A DNA stretch of 64,000 nucleotides from Tillus elongatus (Eukaryota > Arthropoda > Insecta > Coleoptera > Cleridae), in NCBI GenBank assembly GCA_964006375.1, contig OZ023268.1:84579835-84643834 (forward strand), in the 5' to 3' direction. Below, piece by piece: positions 1-13,460 of the stretch. The position numbers were made by a program, and so were the translations under genes. Within the stretch, counting starts at the first letter, position 1. Each line of letters begins with the position of its first letter. The notes under the pieces are model-generated. The model was given only the letters and a program-made list of their open reading frames with translations. It made no database searches and had not been told where the DNA came from.

Positions 1-460
1 ACCTCTGGATATATTCTTGGATTAACATCACAAAAACCACCCAGGGCTGGCCAAACCTCTGGATATATTCCTGGATTGATGAGATGTTTCTTCTGTAGGT
101 GCTTTTGCATGGCATGGTGTTGATGGGGCCCAACATAAAACAATAGTACTCCCGAAACAATAGTGCTGTCGAACCAATGGGGCTTTCAATATGATGGTCT
201 TGATGGAGTCCAGCCCAAAACTAGATAGCTCAAAATAGTTGACTCTGGGTAAGTAAACTGTCGTATTTGATGCTATCCATTCGCCATCAGCTTGCAGGGG
301 TATCTTGTTAAGAAACAAAGTTAATCTCCATTCGTTTCTTCAATGATTAGTTATGACATTGTACGAAAATACCGCGACAAGCTATCACAAAACAAGAAAA
401 GAACCATCAAATAAAGTAATCACATTTGAAATAAGCAGTTATCATGGATTGCAGTGAAGC
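1..460. repeat. Dispersed repeat, copy 1 of 2, cut by window start
   Basis: This stretch is repeated in the same orientation near 18650-19105, with shared landmarks such as GGGCTGGCC, TGGATATATTCCTGG and CTTGCAGGGGTAT in the same order. No coding potential is evident. Family not recognised; the true left end is outside the window. Confidence 0.8.
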
Positions 461-1102
461 CAGAGAAGTAGCCTCCAAGTCTGTATGTAGTATTTAAGAT
501 AGCAAAGTATTCAATCTAACTCACCTCATATGAGCGTGTTGCCTTTTTCTTTTAGCTGGTGATAGTTATTCTTAACATTTTTATTGTTCCTAAAATTTTG
601 TTGAAAAGAGAGTTAGCTGAAGGCTACACGAGTTTATAAAGAATTCTGTTATTCGACAAACGAAAATGAAGTATAAATTGGATACCAAAACCAGCTACCA
701 ACTATCGCTTTCAAGATGTTCGTGAACAACGCCAGAGAATATGTGTGTTTCTATGGGCATTAATTTAAGACGTTATATTATAAAGTTCATTGAGTAGGAA
801 AATCGTAAATTTCATTGACTAAGGAAATAACAAATTTTATTGACTAAGAAAATAATGTACTAATGTACCAATGGACGCTATAATCGAAATAGTGCTGCAA
901 ATTGAATCATAACTACCACATAGCTGTGATAATTTATTCTCTTCAGAAAGATATTCTCATGGAAGGAATTTAGGGCCCATGACTTGACCACAAAGAAAAT
1001 ATTTGTATTCTTGTACCCATAAACTTTTGAAACGTTACATTGTGTAACTTGAATCATGTATTCGTAACATGTATCTGACATTGGTGGTTTCCCAAGGTGC
1101 CT
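461..1102. other. Non-coding AT-rich stretch
   Basis: No gene, RNA or recognised repeat is seen here. Open frames are short and have no family resemblance. Confidence 0.5.
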
Positions 1103-1790
1103 CATTCCATTACTCGAGTTTTATTGGAAAAATGTAAATTTTCCCCAAATTACCCCTTATTTATCGCCTACCCCCTGAAGCGGTCTTACCCAAAAACAAC
1201 TCGACGCGACGCGTTTTTTTGTCGGATGCTAACTGGATACCAAATTTGAAGATGATATCTCAATTCGTTCGAAAGTTATTGCGCCTATTAACAGACAGAC
1301 GTACATGCCGACAGACCGACCGACAGACAGACAAAAATATTTTTGTTGCAGAATCAAGTTTTCTATATGTTTTGAGACTTTTTACGTCGTTTTAGCAAAA
1401 TAAAATACGAAATTTTTCTCAACAATATTCCACCCCCACATACTCAACCCCCAATTTAATTTCAGCACAGAATACCAGCTTTTTGTTGAAATTAAAAGTT
1501 TTCTAATAAATAAACCCTAAAACGTTATATTACTCGAGTTTTAACGAAAAATGTCAATTTTCACCAAAATCATCCCCCAACTGCTTAAGCTATTTTACCC
1601 AATAACAATCCGAACCGTTCGTTTGTCGAGTGCTAACTGTATACCAGATCTGAAGACGATATCTCAATTCGTTCTAAAGTTATCGTGGCTACAGACATAC
1701 ATACAGAAGACAAAAAAAAAATTCCTTCCTAGATCATGTTTTCTATATATGTTTTGACACTTTTACGACGTTTATCTCACTTTAGATTTT
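1103..1790. repeat. Tandem dimer of a ~420-bp repeat
   Basis: The block beginning near TACTCGAGTT at 1111 starts again at 1531, a period of 420 bp; the second unit is incomplete. Both units carry ACCCAAAAACAA-like and AGATGATATCTCAATTCG-like segments. A second dimer of the same family, with a 413-bp period, is at 12868-13460. The dimeric arrangement at two sites suggests a mobile or satellite-derived unit. The unit includes degenerate GACAGACCGACC runs. Confidence 0.8.
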
Positions 1791-1974
1791 TTCTGTACAA
1801 TAGTTTTATTGAGTTTTAAAACAAAAACTGTTTGGACAACACAGCCCACACATTTTGTTATTCGATCGAATCAAAGTCACACGCTCACAACAGGGGAGTA
1901 ATAGTAATGGTAATAGTAATATTTAATGAGATAGATTATACATAGTAACATTTGACAAATAAGTTGACAAGCTA

Positions 1975-2270
<296 letters not shown>

Positions 2271-3837
2271 TGAGGGGAGGTAAATACAGTATACTGCATA
2301 AATTCTATATTATAGTGACTGTAGGACTGCATAAAGAAAGAAAGTAAATTAAGATAGGTAAACAAATTTTATTTGCATTAAATTAAGATGTTCTATACCG
2401 TCAAACAATAAACTACTAAAATTAAAATAATTATCCCTTATACATATAAAAAATTGATATTCCCAGGCAAAGTATTTTCACCTTTGTTTTGAAAACCTAA
2501 AGTAAAGAGTAAGGAAAGATTTATTTAATAACAATATCATCCCCATTGATTAAAACATAAAGGTGGTACGTTTATATGTAATCAAATATAATATCTCTCC
2601 GAGTAAAAATTATAATACAAATTTTGTATTTTAATATTTCCATAATTTTTATTGGACTAAGCACCAAACATTTCCGCTATACATGCTAATTCTCGAAAAC
2701 TTGTCTATATATGACTTTTTTTAACAGAACAGCCTCTATATTGCTATACACGAAACTTTTACGCTTTAATGGATTGTTTGGAAGTTATTCAAAAAGTAAA
2801 ACTTTTAATATTTTCGTGTCACCAGAAAGTAAATAATATATCACTGCTTTCATAATACATGACCATTTCATTGGTAATTAAATAAAAATCCTGCTAATTT
2901 TCTGAATGGAGATAGTTGAAAAATACTATTGTGTGTGTGTGTGTGTGAGTTTAGATGCTCTCGAAAAGACCGAGAATTTATAGAGAATTGTTTGACATGT
3001 GGCTAATTGGCCAGTGAAGACGTGCGCTTTCTTGCTTAGATGAGTTTGCCGAGTAAAGGTACCCAAGAAGCAATCTCTGAGAGGCCATGTCAATAGAAGA
3101 GCAGAGATCTCCAACATTTCTTCTGAAATATAGAGAAGTGAGAATGACCGTAATAGTTGAATCTTCTATAAGGCACATAGTTAATTTATGAGTGTAATTA
3201 TTATTCAATCTAAGAGAGACAAGATGATCTTTGGGCAGCACCTCAGATATGACAACAATATTTCAACTGTGAACGTTTCTGTGCTTTCTACAACGTAAGA
3301 AGCCGCAGCGTGAAAATATGCATGTTTAATCCATAAGAGAAACTTAAGTTTGTTTGCTGCTGATTTTGCAGTACTGGAAATAAGTAAGTTGCTTTTGAGA
3401 ATTCTCATTAATAAGGAGCTGGAAGTATATACTGAGTCAGTGAATCAGAACGTATTGTTAATAGTGCTACAATAGCGAAATTGTTAATCGAATAGTTGGC
3501 TGTTGATAGGAAGTCATTAATATACAAAAGAAAACTTTGGAAGCCAAAACCGAACCCAGTGGAACACCCGCATCAATTTGTTGTTTAGTCGATAAAAGTT
3601 AAAACAATTTGTTTTATTAATAATCATGCTTTGACATGCTTTGCGCAAGAACTTAATACTTGTTGTATGATGTGTGGATGAAAAGACTACTTGGGTAAAA
3701 TTAAAACACAGGTACATGTTAAAAAAGTTTACATTCCTAAGCAGCAAAAATTTCACGCAATATGAAACGTTCTTTCTGTTTGGAAATCTTAAAAAAAAAA
3801 CAATGTTTGTATGTACTGTTTTTTGTTGTCTACTGAA
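2271..3837. other. Non-coding stretch
   Basis: A short (GT)n run occurs at 2932-2947. No convincing gene is seen; open frames on both strands lack domains. Confidence 0.45.
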
Positions 3838-3962
3838 CGTCGGTCTATTTCCGCGTCTATGGCTTGTCACGACGCCAGCGAGCAGTTTAACCTTACTATG
3901 CTTGAAATATTGCCAAACCCCTACCTTTCTCCATATGGATAGTTAACGTGCCCGTCATCACA
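3838..3962 (-). repeat. tRNA-derived SINE, 5'-truncated copy A
   Basis: Shares CGTCGGTCTATTTCCGCG and ATGGC...GACGCCAG with four other copies (10401, 56115, 60526, 62862). Only the tail end of the element is retained; the tRNA-like head is missing. Orientation is inferred from the + strand copy at 60526, which ends in poly(A). Confidence 0.7.
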
Positions 3963-5566
3963 TGCTACACGAAATTGAGATAGCTTTTAACCGCTGCTCC
4001 TCAGAATATACTGAAAAAGTTAATTGATATCATACTAGTACTTGAACCTAGTAATAGTATTAAGATAGAAAGCCTTCATTATTAAGATAGAAAGCCTTCA
4101 GTGGCTTCCACACTTTTATCGCTTTTTTGACTGAAGATGTTCTTGAGACAAAAATAAAAAGCGAAGAATACAAAAAATTAAAATTGTGTACATACATAAA
4201 CTTATAATACACAATATGTTAATCGCTTAACTGCGATGCTTTTTGTTTACTGGAATGCCAGACGTAAACAAAAACGTAGTATATATGTATGTATATTTAT
4301 TTATATGAGTATATAACCATTTTTCTTAAGTGATAATTAATTAGTATCAGATAAGCAGGTTAGGTTAGTGTATCTACAAGAATCTACACATAGCTATGAA
4401 ATCTTAGTTGCTGTGAAACATTTTTAGTGAAGACCGATGTTTTCATCATGTTGAAGCATCACTTAATTTATCACGTGTGATTATTAATTTTTTTAATATC
4501 TTACCGCGGTGATCTACGCATCCGTGGTCTCTACAATCCCAACATTTTAATCTACCCGAGTATTATTTATAAAACCTTTCAAAGCCAGAATTATTGAAAA
4601 ATGAAAATATACTAAAATATACTACTAGAAGATTATAAAATATTGCCATTATGCTAAAATACTTACTCTAGATGTGATTCAAAAAGTCATCTTTCAGGTA
4701 AAAAAACAAAAAATAAACTGAACCTACAAAATCCAGTAGTTTTAATTTTACATAATTTGCTTTGCACTTTGAAGTAAACAATTCGTGTTGCCTTTGACGA
4801 TTCCGAATGCTAAATATCTATTTGATCTGGATTTATGTGTAATGATTGTGGTCTAAAAACATACATTCTTTTATTTTAAATTAAATGGGTTAACAAACAT
4901 AGGTATATCTATTTTGTCATATTCAAAAATATTAAATACTTTTGAGTTTTTGCACCTACTACACTTGGGAAAATGTTACTAAAAATAAAATCTGCCTTTT
5001 CAATAATCAATAATTGATATGTTTCGTTTTTCTTGAATTTGTAGGAAATAGTAACCAATAAAATACTATTATTGTATTTAAATCCAAAACAGAAACGAGT
5101 CTGCCTCATATAAAGTATAAAAAACACTTGATCTATAATCCAATAGTAAATTGTATATACTTGTCTACATATGTTTGCAATATTCTGACAATAATATTCT
5201 TACAAAAAAAGTTGTCTTACGGTAATAAATGTTTTTTAATTAGAGAATCCCAAAGCTCTGATAGAAATAAAAACCATTCAATGTAAAGACTTTAAAAAAA
5301 GGCGGATTGAGTTAAATTATTTACTTAAGAAATATCTAACAAAGCAAAATCACTTAGCAAGTTAATAAATTGTATATTATAGCTCTAATATATATAGTGA
5401 TATAGTATTTACTCATATTTATAATTTCACATTGTTTGTTAGAACTGCCAAATAAATATTTTTTACAGTTACATTCTATATTTTTTCAACGATTTTTTGT
5501 CACTGGCATTAGAAAAGAACAGAAATGACGAAGTGTGGAAAAATAATAGGTTGGTACTTAAAGTAG
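3963..5566. other. Non-coding AT-rich stretch
   Basis: No recognised gene or repeat. A short tandem duplication of TTAAGATAGAAAGCCTTCA lies at about 4060-4100. Confidence 0.45.
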
Positions 5567-5728
5567 TACTTTGGAGAACCCAATTCACCACAACACATAT
5601 TTAAGATCTGACCATCGTTTTAACAGCTACTGAACGCTTTTACACCCTCTGATGACGCCATATTTGTTAGCCAAATGATCGCCAGGACTTATAAATATGT
5701 TGTGGTAATTAGGTTTTTCAAAATGTAC
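5567..5728. mobile_element. Foldback MITE, family TACACTTGGAGAACC, copy 1
   Basis: Ends are inverted relatives (TACTTTGGAGAACCCAA at the left, TTAGGTTTTTCAAAATGTAC at the right), with the shared inner motif CACCACAACACATATTT. TA is present at both edges, as expected for TA target duplication. It encodes nothing. Confidence 0.6.
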
Positions 5729-5753
5729 TTATCAGTACTTATCACATAATAAG

Positions 5754-5863
5754 TACACTTGAGAGAGAAAAATTATCTCTCCTCTAATGACGCTAACTTG
5801 GTTAGTGAAGCGATCGTCAGGTTTTCTAAAATGTGTTGTGTTGATTTGGGTTCTCCAAGTGTA
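5754..5863. mobile_element. Foldback MITE, same family, copy 2
   Basis: Begins TACACTTGAGAGA and ends GGGTTCTCCAAGTGTA, so termini are inverted repeats of the same family. Internal CTCTAATGACGCTAA and GTTAGTGAAGCGATCGTCAGG segments recur in copies 1 and 3. Confidence 0.6.
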
Positions 5864-6004
5864 CTTATCAGTGCTCATCACAAGTTCCACTCTTCACTCA
5901 GTCACTTATCGCATATGTTTGCTACACGCGGGCATGTCTCCCCCTTTTTTTTACTAATTTTAACCGGAAAAAAACAATTAAAAAGTCCCGGTCTCCCTAT
6001 AACG

Positions 6005-6640
6005 AATTTTTTCTACGAACATTCGCTAAAAGTTATAGACTATTAAAGCATCAAAAAGGGTCTGTCTAAAATGAATTTTCTGCGAATATTTTAATAAAAC
6101 GGACAATGGTGGTTAAAGCTGATACTTACTTAAGGCTTTGTCAAATTAACTACTTACAACATTTCCTCTACATAACCAGTATTCGCTTCAGGTTCTTTGT
6201 CTAAAAATTGTCAGTTTTGACGTTTCAAATCGCGAGTTTGAAATATTACAAAGAAAATGTATGAAATTTTCAAAGTAATTTTTTGCTGTTTCTTGACCTT
6301 TTTGCATTTCTCTAGTCATCACTGGCACCTAAATTTGTTTTTAAATGCCTATAAGTTTTTTTGTTTTAACTTATAAATCCAAATTTTTGTATATATTATA
6401 TGTTATACTTTGCGTAAAATAAATTTGCATACCAAATTTGGGTCTATAGCTTTGTTATTCTCGGAGATAAAAAATTTTTTCGAAGGAAACAAAATTTTTC
6501 TGGAAAAACTCTGCCGATTTTTCTGGATACCAAACTTATCAAAGCCACTTACAAAAGGAAGGTGCCTACGAAATTTCATCCGAATCGGCCCATTATTTTT
6601 TGAGGTATCGGTGTGATAAAAGACAAACATATATTGAATT
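6005..6640 (+). repeat. Microsatellite-bearing repeat family S, copy 1 (without array)
   Basis: Full-length relatives are at 27740-28391 (+) and 29125-29945 (-); a 3' portion is at 15980-16287. Shared landmarks in order: CGAATTTTTTCTACGAA, TTTTGACGTT, TCTGGATACCAAACTTATC, and a 3' end AATCGGCCCATTATTTTTTG followed by a TCGGTGTG box. At the other loci a (TA)n array starts right after this box; here only a short AT run follows. No coding capacity. Confidence 0.75.
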
Positions 6641-7245
6641 AAATTCTAGATACTTGTGCCTTCATTTGAAAAAAGTATTGGATAGCCTTACAATTGAAAT
6701 CACGTCAATAGTTAATTTTTTCACAAAAACTCGCTTTAAAACAACATATAGCACACATGCTGTGGATATAGCCTCAAATGAAAAACATTGATCTGTTTAA
6801 TTTAAACAAAGGAAAGGAGGGAATAAGGTTCGCTCTTTTTACAGCTTTGGTTTTCGTCAGGTAGGTACCAAATTTTATAATACAGTTTTGCTGTCTTTGT
6901 CAAAGGTCTGGTTGTAAATTATCTAAAGATAAGAAGGCCCTTGGATACCCCTATAGACTTTAGCCGAAGGAAGGCGAAACATATTTTTATTACATTGACA
7001 ATGCAGTCGGCACTTTGCTTGTAAATTATGTCAGATATTTATGACACCTTACGCCACTTGCATTTTGAACTGAGCTACTTAGTTTATGATAATTGGATTA
7101 TTAGAAAATAAAATCGCCTTCCATGTAAAAATATTTAATGTCTTATACTTCTCATACAAGTCGTCTTGCAAGTTTTCTACAATACATGTCTTTTGACCTT
7201 AAACGACCAATTGTGAAATTAAGCTATTCTAGAAGTTTTAATAAC

Positions 7246-7396
7246 TACACTTGGAGAACTAACGATCGTTTCGCTAACAATGTTAGTTTCATCAGATGAT
7301 GAATTTTCAGAATATTCATCATCTGATGAAGCTAACGATGTTATCGTTAGGTCTTTAAAAATATGTGTTGTGGTGATTTGGGTTTCTCCAAGTGTA
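7246..7396. mobile_element. Foldback MITE, same family, copy 3
   Basis: Termini TACACTTGGAGAA and TTCTCCAAGTGTA are perfect inverted repeats. The centre (7282-7336) is itself a palindrome with arms around TTCATCAGATGATGAA, so the whole element can fold into one hairpin. Non-autonomous. Confidence 0.8.
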
Positions 7397-9479
7397 CTTA
7401 TGTATCCTCATTACAGATTCCAGTCCACATCTAGAAGTTTTAACAAATCGGTAGGTCTATTTCGTGGAAAAAAATTCTGTGTTTTACTTAATATACTATG
7501 TCATGTAAACATTTTGTAATTTTTAAAAGTATTTTTATTTTTTTAGGTATCACAAATATAAAAAAACATTTATTTCGTATCTATGTGTACATATCTTTAA
7601 TCGGTTATTAAAAAAAAACACTCTGTCTATTGCTTTTTATTTTTTATGTCAGTATATTGTATGATTAACTGTAAATGACACTGTCGTTAAATGAATAAAT
7701 AAATAATTCACAACACCTGATTAGAACTCTATTGGCCGTTTTGGCTCTATATACGTTATAATACTACATTCGCATGACTTGATGAACCCCTTCTGGAGAT
7801 TCAGGTTAAATAGCTATTTTTGTCTACTAAATGTTACTATGCTATCGCGATCCTTTTTCTAACTTCGTTGCTACATTGACCACCTTCTATAATAAAACTC
7901 ATTGTCTGATTTGCAATTTGTCACCAAAAATTAGTGTTCGTTTCAATTTTTAGGTATCATCCTATAAAATAATTCTGTCAAAGTTTGCCAGAGAAGTGTT
8001 CTCGACAAGTGTTTACATGAAAGCTGACCTCTGTTACCAAATTACATTAAGTAGCACACCAATTAAAAAAATAGCTTTTGATCATGTCTATTTTGTGCTG
8101 TATACTAAAATCATAGTCCTAACATCACCCGAACTTAAAAATTTATTAACAAAAATGATTTGACATAAATGCAGAATACTAGCTTAGACAGTCGTTTTAT
8201 TATGAATGACCAAGATTGACAAAGTTAATTTTTTATCTCCCAGTATAAAATGCTGTTTTACAATTATTGTACGAAAACTAAAAAGAAGTTCCTACTTATC
8301 ATACCTATGCCTAATTATATTCGAGTTACGATTAAAAAAATTAAAATGTTGCTTCAATATTAACAAAAAGTTAAAGGAGGTAGACTCTAATGTGGACACC
8401 TGTCGGTATATTCAAATAGACTTATTCAGATATTTTTTTCAAAATGTCTTGTACTTCATTGTTATTAATAGTTGCAGAACATAATATAATATATCATGGT
8501 TTTATACATAATGGCAAAGTTTTACGTTTAGGAGTTATTGTGAGTTGTTGCATTATCCGTAAGTTGCCACTACTCTTTGTAGTCGTGTCTGATGACGTCT
8601 GCTAAATATATTTTTAACCACTGTTTAAAAATACAGCAGCAGCTATAACATAAGTTGATTATATTAGAAGGATTAATTTTGCATCTAACTAAAGCTACTC
8701 AACACTTAAATCTAAAAAATGTAATTTAAAGGCTGCAACAATGTTAACAGATAATTAGTTGAAAATAAAACTTTACCAGAGCAAACTGCTAGGGGACACC
8801 CCGAAAACCATTTTGTTGTTTGATCAAATATTAAACCAAAATGAGAAAAACAAAATAGAAACTAAACCCATAAGTTTTCATATAACCCCGAAGATTAAAA
8901 GTGCAAGAAAATTAAATGAATTAACCTGATTTACAAAAATGTTTATTCTGCCCGAAAATATTTTTAAAAATTTAAATTTAGGTAGATGTCTACTTTTGCG
9001 AGAATTTAAATCAAGAAACTATGTTTAAAGCTGATAAATTTTGAAATGAAGAGGTGAAAGCATTACAACAAATGAGAAGCTACTTATAGATACACTAATG
9101 TTTATATAAACACCAAGTGTCATAAACAAATTAATTTAACTTACCATTTAACAATGTTATTTCATACTTTTAAGCAAAATATTTTGACAGTTTAGTTTGG
9201 AACGCGACCCCTAAAAAATGGTATTGACTGCAAGCACAAGGTTATGCTTATTTGTATAACATACTTTGAAAGATGATTTAATAAAATTTACTATAAAATA
9301 TATACTCCTCTACTTTTCCTCAAAATAAGCTTTAAATAATTTTTCCTTTGTCAATAAAGTAGGTACCTACATATATTTGAGAGAAAATTTATCTCACGTA
9401 CTTTTTTTCTAGACCTTACAAAATTTGAATTATCAGGTTATAATAAATAAAATAGAACAGTCAACGATTACGACATTTT
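7397..9479. other. Non-coding AT-rich stretch
   Basis: About 2 kb with no recognised gene, RNA gene or element. Confidence 0.4.
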
Positions 9480-9700
9480 TCTCACAAACCATCAATGTAA
9501 GGTGAAAATAAATACTCTAAGTCAACCTTAGTGACTTTTTCACAAAGAAAATTTGAGTGGCAAATATACTCAGTGGTTTGCCATTTCCTTCCGAGGGCAT
9601 TCATCAGCACACACTGTTCCTAGCAAGTACTGATCACACCCGACGTTGCTTAACTTCGGTGATTGCATCGATATGTTCAACGAGGTGTGGTCGTTAAATG
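9480..9700 (-). repeat. 5S rRNA-derived SINE (SINE3 type)
   Basis: On the minus strand, 9695 down to about 9615 reads like eukaryotic 5S rRNA: AACGACCACACC at its start, then AATCACCGAAGTTAAGCAAC and GTCGGGTGTGATCAGTACTT. The C-box region (the internal promoter) is therefore well kept, while the middle has lost several bases. The 5S part is followed by an unrelated body containing GGAAATGGCAAACCACTGAG, the expected layout of a 5S-headed SINE rather than a 5S gene. 5S genes are about 120 nt and would have a full 3' half, which is missing here. Confidence 0.75.
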
Positions 9701-10400
9701 TATAATAATGTACATACGAGTACCTATAACGTAATCGGCGGTTAAATATGAAAATTTAATTGTGTGGGTATTCTTCGCATATTAAACATACTTAGCATTT
9801 ATAGCTACTTTTCAATAATCCAGCACTGAAAAAATATTAAAATGTTACTGGACTTTCTTACACATATTATCACATTATGTGCTTAAAACAGCACACTTTT
9901 TATGATAAACGTCCTTTATGACCATGACAAGAAATTCTATACTACTATATAAGTAATACATATGCAAGTGGTGTTATGAAAAAAGGTTCATATTACTGGT
10001 CAACCCAATTTGCACCACCCATTTTTAGAGCAACTATGTCAAAACTCCATTTGAGTTTTTGATCAACTGCTTGAGATGTAACGATAAAGCCACAAGAGAG
10101 TAGCGAACTAAAAGCAGACAAATTTGCGGCTATCAGAAAAAATTGGAATATTTTAGAGAATGTTGCAGACAAAATTATATTTATTTAGAATGCGCAACCA
10201 CATATAAAACCTCTAAAATTTACATACCCAACAAGACAGACAAGTATGATCTAAAATTGATTACTATGTTTGTTGCAAAAATATTAAATCTGTGATCAGC
10301 TAAGTTTTTTATTGGTAGTGAAGAACGAGAAAAACAATATTCCATTTCTACACAATAGATGATCTATTTGGCGACTGCCAATCAGGGTTTTTTTGTACTT

Positions 10401-10735
10401 TAACGTCGGCCTATTTCCGCGACTATGGCCAATCACCGAGGAGGTTCACCTCTATATCTTGGAAATTTTGCAAAACCCCTGATTTTCTGTAAGGACGGTA
10501 GGGATCTTGAACGTGTTCAACATCGCATGGACACGGGACCGACGGCTTTACGCCCTGTCCGAAGGGCGGAACGGGTAGACATTCAACTTGCTCAAATAAA
10601 ATGTCACAACCTCGGTTGATGTTAATTTTACATGCAGTATGCACTGAAAAAGTGAAAGGAGAACCCTGGGATCGATCCCAGTACCCTTCGTTTCAGAGGC
10701 ACATGTTCTTACTATTGGACGAACGAGGCCTTGCT
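10401..10735 (-). repeat. tRNA-derived SINE, copy B, nearly full length
   Basis: Tail (ACGTCGGCCTATTTCCGCG) is at the left and tRNA-like head at the right, where the reverse strand shows a B-box-like GGGATCGATCCCAGG. The body includes the CCGACGGCTTTACGCCC segment found in the copy at 56115. About 335 bp. Confidence 0.8.
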
Positions 10736-11599
10736 ATTCAGGGTTCAAACAGAAATTGTACCATGAATCATTAGTTTAGTTCTTACGATGTCGCGGAAAA
10801 ATTGTTAGAAAAGAAGCTAACCATTGTATGAACAATGAGGAAGACAAACGTGATATACCGAAGCAATGGCTGCAACCAAAAGGATGTCGATTCATCTATG
10901 TTCGTGTTTAATGAAATCAGTACGATATCATTCTATGTGCCGAAAAAACTATAAACTTGTTATTTTAATATCGACTATGCATACACAGGGTGATATAAAG
11001 AAATATCGAAGAAACCCAAAATCCCAAAATATCATGCAATAACATTAAAGGAGGTGTTGGCGCCTTTGATCAGCTGTATGATTTGACGGCTGTCAAAGAA
11101 AAACTCGCAGATGGCTACTTCGGATATTATATTCTATGGTTTACGCTGTAGCGATAAACTTGTAATTTATAAGTTCAATCTCTACTAATTAAGCGCCTAA
11201 ACGAGCAAAATTTTTAAATAACTTCCATTCGCTCTAGTTGAAGATTAACTGAAAGAAAGAATGTTCAGTGGTGAGCTCCCGCGAGAAATTAGGAGTACTA
11301 TTCGACTCTAGAAATGCGTTGAAGAAATTTTACAAAAAGCTAAAGGTCCTGTTGGTTGTTGTGATTTTTGCCTGTGAAAAAAATCAGAAATGCACGTAAT
11401 AAATGCGAACGTTTTAATAAACAAGTATGTACCGAACACCGCTTTAGCATTTGCATTGACTGCAAATAAGAGATTTTTTTGCAATGATGAGTCATGAGCT
11501 TAGAAGATCAGGAGCCGGTAGGGTAAGACGCACGGGACAAGCTTCTCATATCGTTATCATGCGAAACCATGTTCTATCATCTAGAGAGTTACGTAAAGA
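10736..11599. other. Non-coding stretch
   Basis: No recognised gene. Parts may be decayed LINE 5' sequence preceding the RTE-like remnant, but no motif can be placed. Confidence 0.35.
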
Positions 11600-12700
11600 A
11601 ATTATTACAAAATATGTAAAGAAAAAAATCAAGAACTCATTTTATGTGAGAAAATGAAATGTTAGAAGCTTGCTGAAGACAGAAAAACTGGAAGTAGCAA
11701 AGAATATAATCAAAAAAATGGATATGAACTAGTTGGTATGTCGGAAGTAAGGTGGTTGAACAATAGAGACTTCAAGAGTGATAATATTAGAATTAGATAC
11801 ATAGTGGAAGGGAAGATTCAAAGAGCAATCTAATTATGGAACGAATGGACCAATAAAGTGAGGCATACATACCGTGTCAACGATAAGGTAGTGATGGTGA
11901 TAATTGAAGCAAAGCTCTGACATAGCACAGCGAAAAGAAGAATGTGGAATAGAAAAGAAATATGTAAGAAAAGTGAGAAAACAGGCTCAGATGTTGGGGA
12001 TAATGAAGATTTTAATGCGGTAGTGGAAGGAGCTTTAGCTGGAAAGCTTGGTTTATGTGAAATGAAGAAAAAATAAAGTAGTTAATAAATGACTATGGAA
12101 AATGGTCTAATTATAACACACACAATGTTTGAAGTACCCAAAAGGAGACGATATAAGTATAGGAAAAATACCAGGGAGTACAGGTGGGTATCAAATACAT
12201 TATATCACTAAAAAGGACTGTCACAAATAAAAATGCTGTGAAGCAAAAGAAGTATGGACGCAAATAAATAGGGAAGAAATCGAAAATAGCGTAAAGAAGG
12301 CACGGCTGGATCAAGCATACTAACAGATTAGAAGACTATAATATTGACCAGGGACAAAAAGTCAAATAAACAACGATGGAAATTCATCACTAGAAAATGA
12401 AGCCATTGGACACTGGTGAGCCTATTAGAAAAGTTTTGACACGGGGAGAAAATGAAATATGGAAAAGTGTATATGGGGGAAATGACAGATAAACCCAAAT
12501 GTAATGTTCCCTATTTCAACACAAGATTTCAAAAAGGCCCTAAATAACTTAGACAAGGAAAAAGTTATTGTGTAGATGAATTAACAGCGGAACATTTAAA
12601 AAATCTGGTGAAAAAAATTAAACCAAAACTATGTCAACTGTTTGAGAAAAAGTATACATAAGGAAAACTGCCCAGTTAGTTTATACAGAGTACAAGTATC
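11600..12700 (+). pseudogene. Decayed RTE/BovB-like LINE (endonuclease and start of RT)
   Basis: Translating across frames gives scattered but ordered matches to the endonuclease of RTE/BovB-type LINEs: a WNVRSLLKTGKLE-like start (about 11650), a DFNAVVEG-like block (about 12010) and an FEVPKRRRYKYR-like block near 12130 (the usual form is NTFF..PKRRLYTW). A further block near 12530-12600 resembles the region just before the RT fingers (DFKKALNNLDKEK, then DELTAEHLKN). Many stops and frameshifts interrupt it, so the copy is dead. Family assignment rests on motif order only. Confidence 0.55.
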
Positions 12701-12867
12701 ACTATATAAAAAGCACTGAACACATAAAAATGCAACCAGCAGAGGACAATAAATGTACAGAGACATGTGGAGAATATTCTAATAAAAAATAGAATAAAGA
12801 GCAAAATTATAAGTTTCTAGGATCAGTATCAATTTGTGTTTGGAGTTGGGCAAGGAACTAGAGAAGC

Positions 12868-13460
12868 AACTTTTGAAACGTTATATTACTTGAGTTTTAT
12901 TCAAAAAATGTAAGTTTTCACCAAATCACCCTATTTATCCCCTACGCCCTGCAGCGATCATACCCAAAAACAATTCGAGCGCTCCGTTGTCAGGTGCCAA
13001 CTGGACACCAGATTTGAAGATAAGATCTCAATTCGTTCGAAAGTTATTGCGCCTATTAAGAGACAGGTGTACAGGCAGACCCACCGACCGACAGATCGAC
13101 AGACAAAAATATTCTCAGTTCAGAATCAAGTTTTCTATATGTTCTGAGACTTTTTATGCCGTTTTAGCAAAAAAATCGAAATTTTTGTCCACAATATTTC
13201 ACCCTCACACATTCAACCTCTAATTTAATTCCAGCACAGAATACCAGATGTTTGATGAAATTAAAAGTTTTCTAATCAATAAACCGTAAAACGTTGTATT
13301 ACTCGAATTTTAACCAAAAAAAGATCAATTTTTACCAAATCACCCCCCATTCATCCCCTACCCACTAAAGCGATTTTACCCAAAAACAATCGGAACCGTT
13401 CGTTTCTCGAGTGCTAACTGTGTATCAAATTTGAAGATGATATCTCAATTCCTCAACGGT
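12868..13460. repeat. Tandem dimer of the ~413-420-bp repeat, second locus
   Basis: Same family as 1103-1790; unit starts at 12887 and 13300. The second unit is truncated, as at the first locus. Confidence 0.8.
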
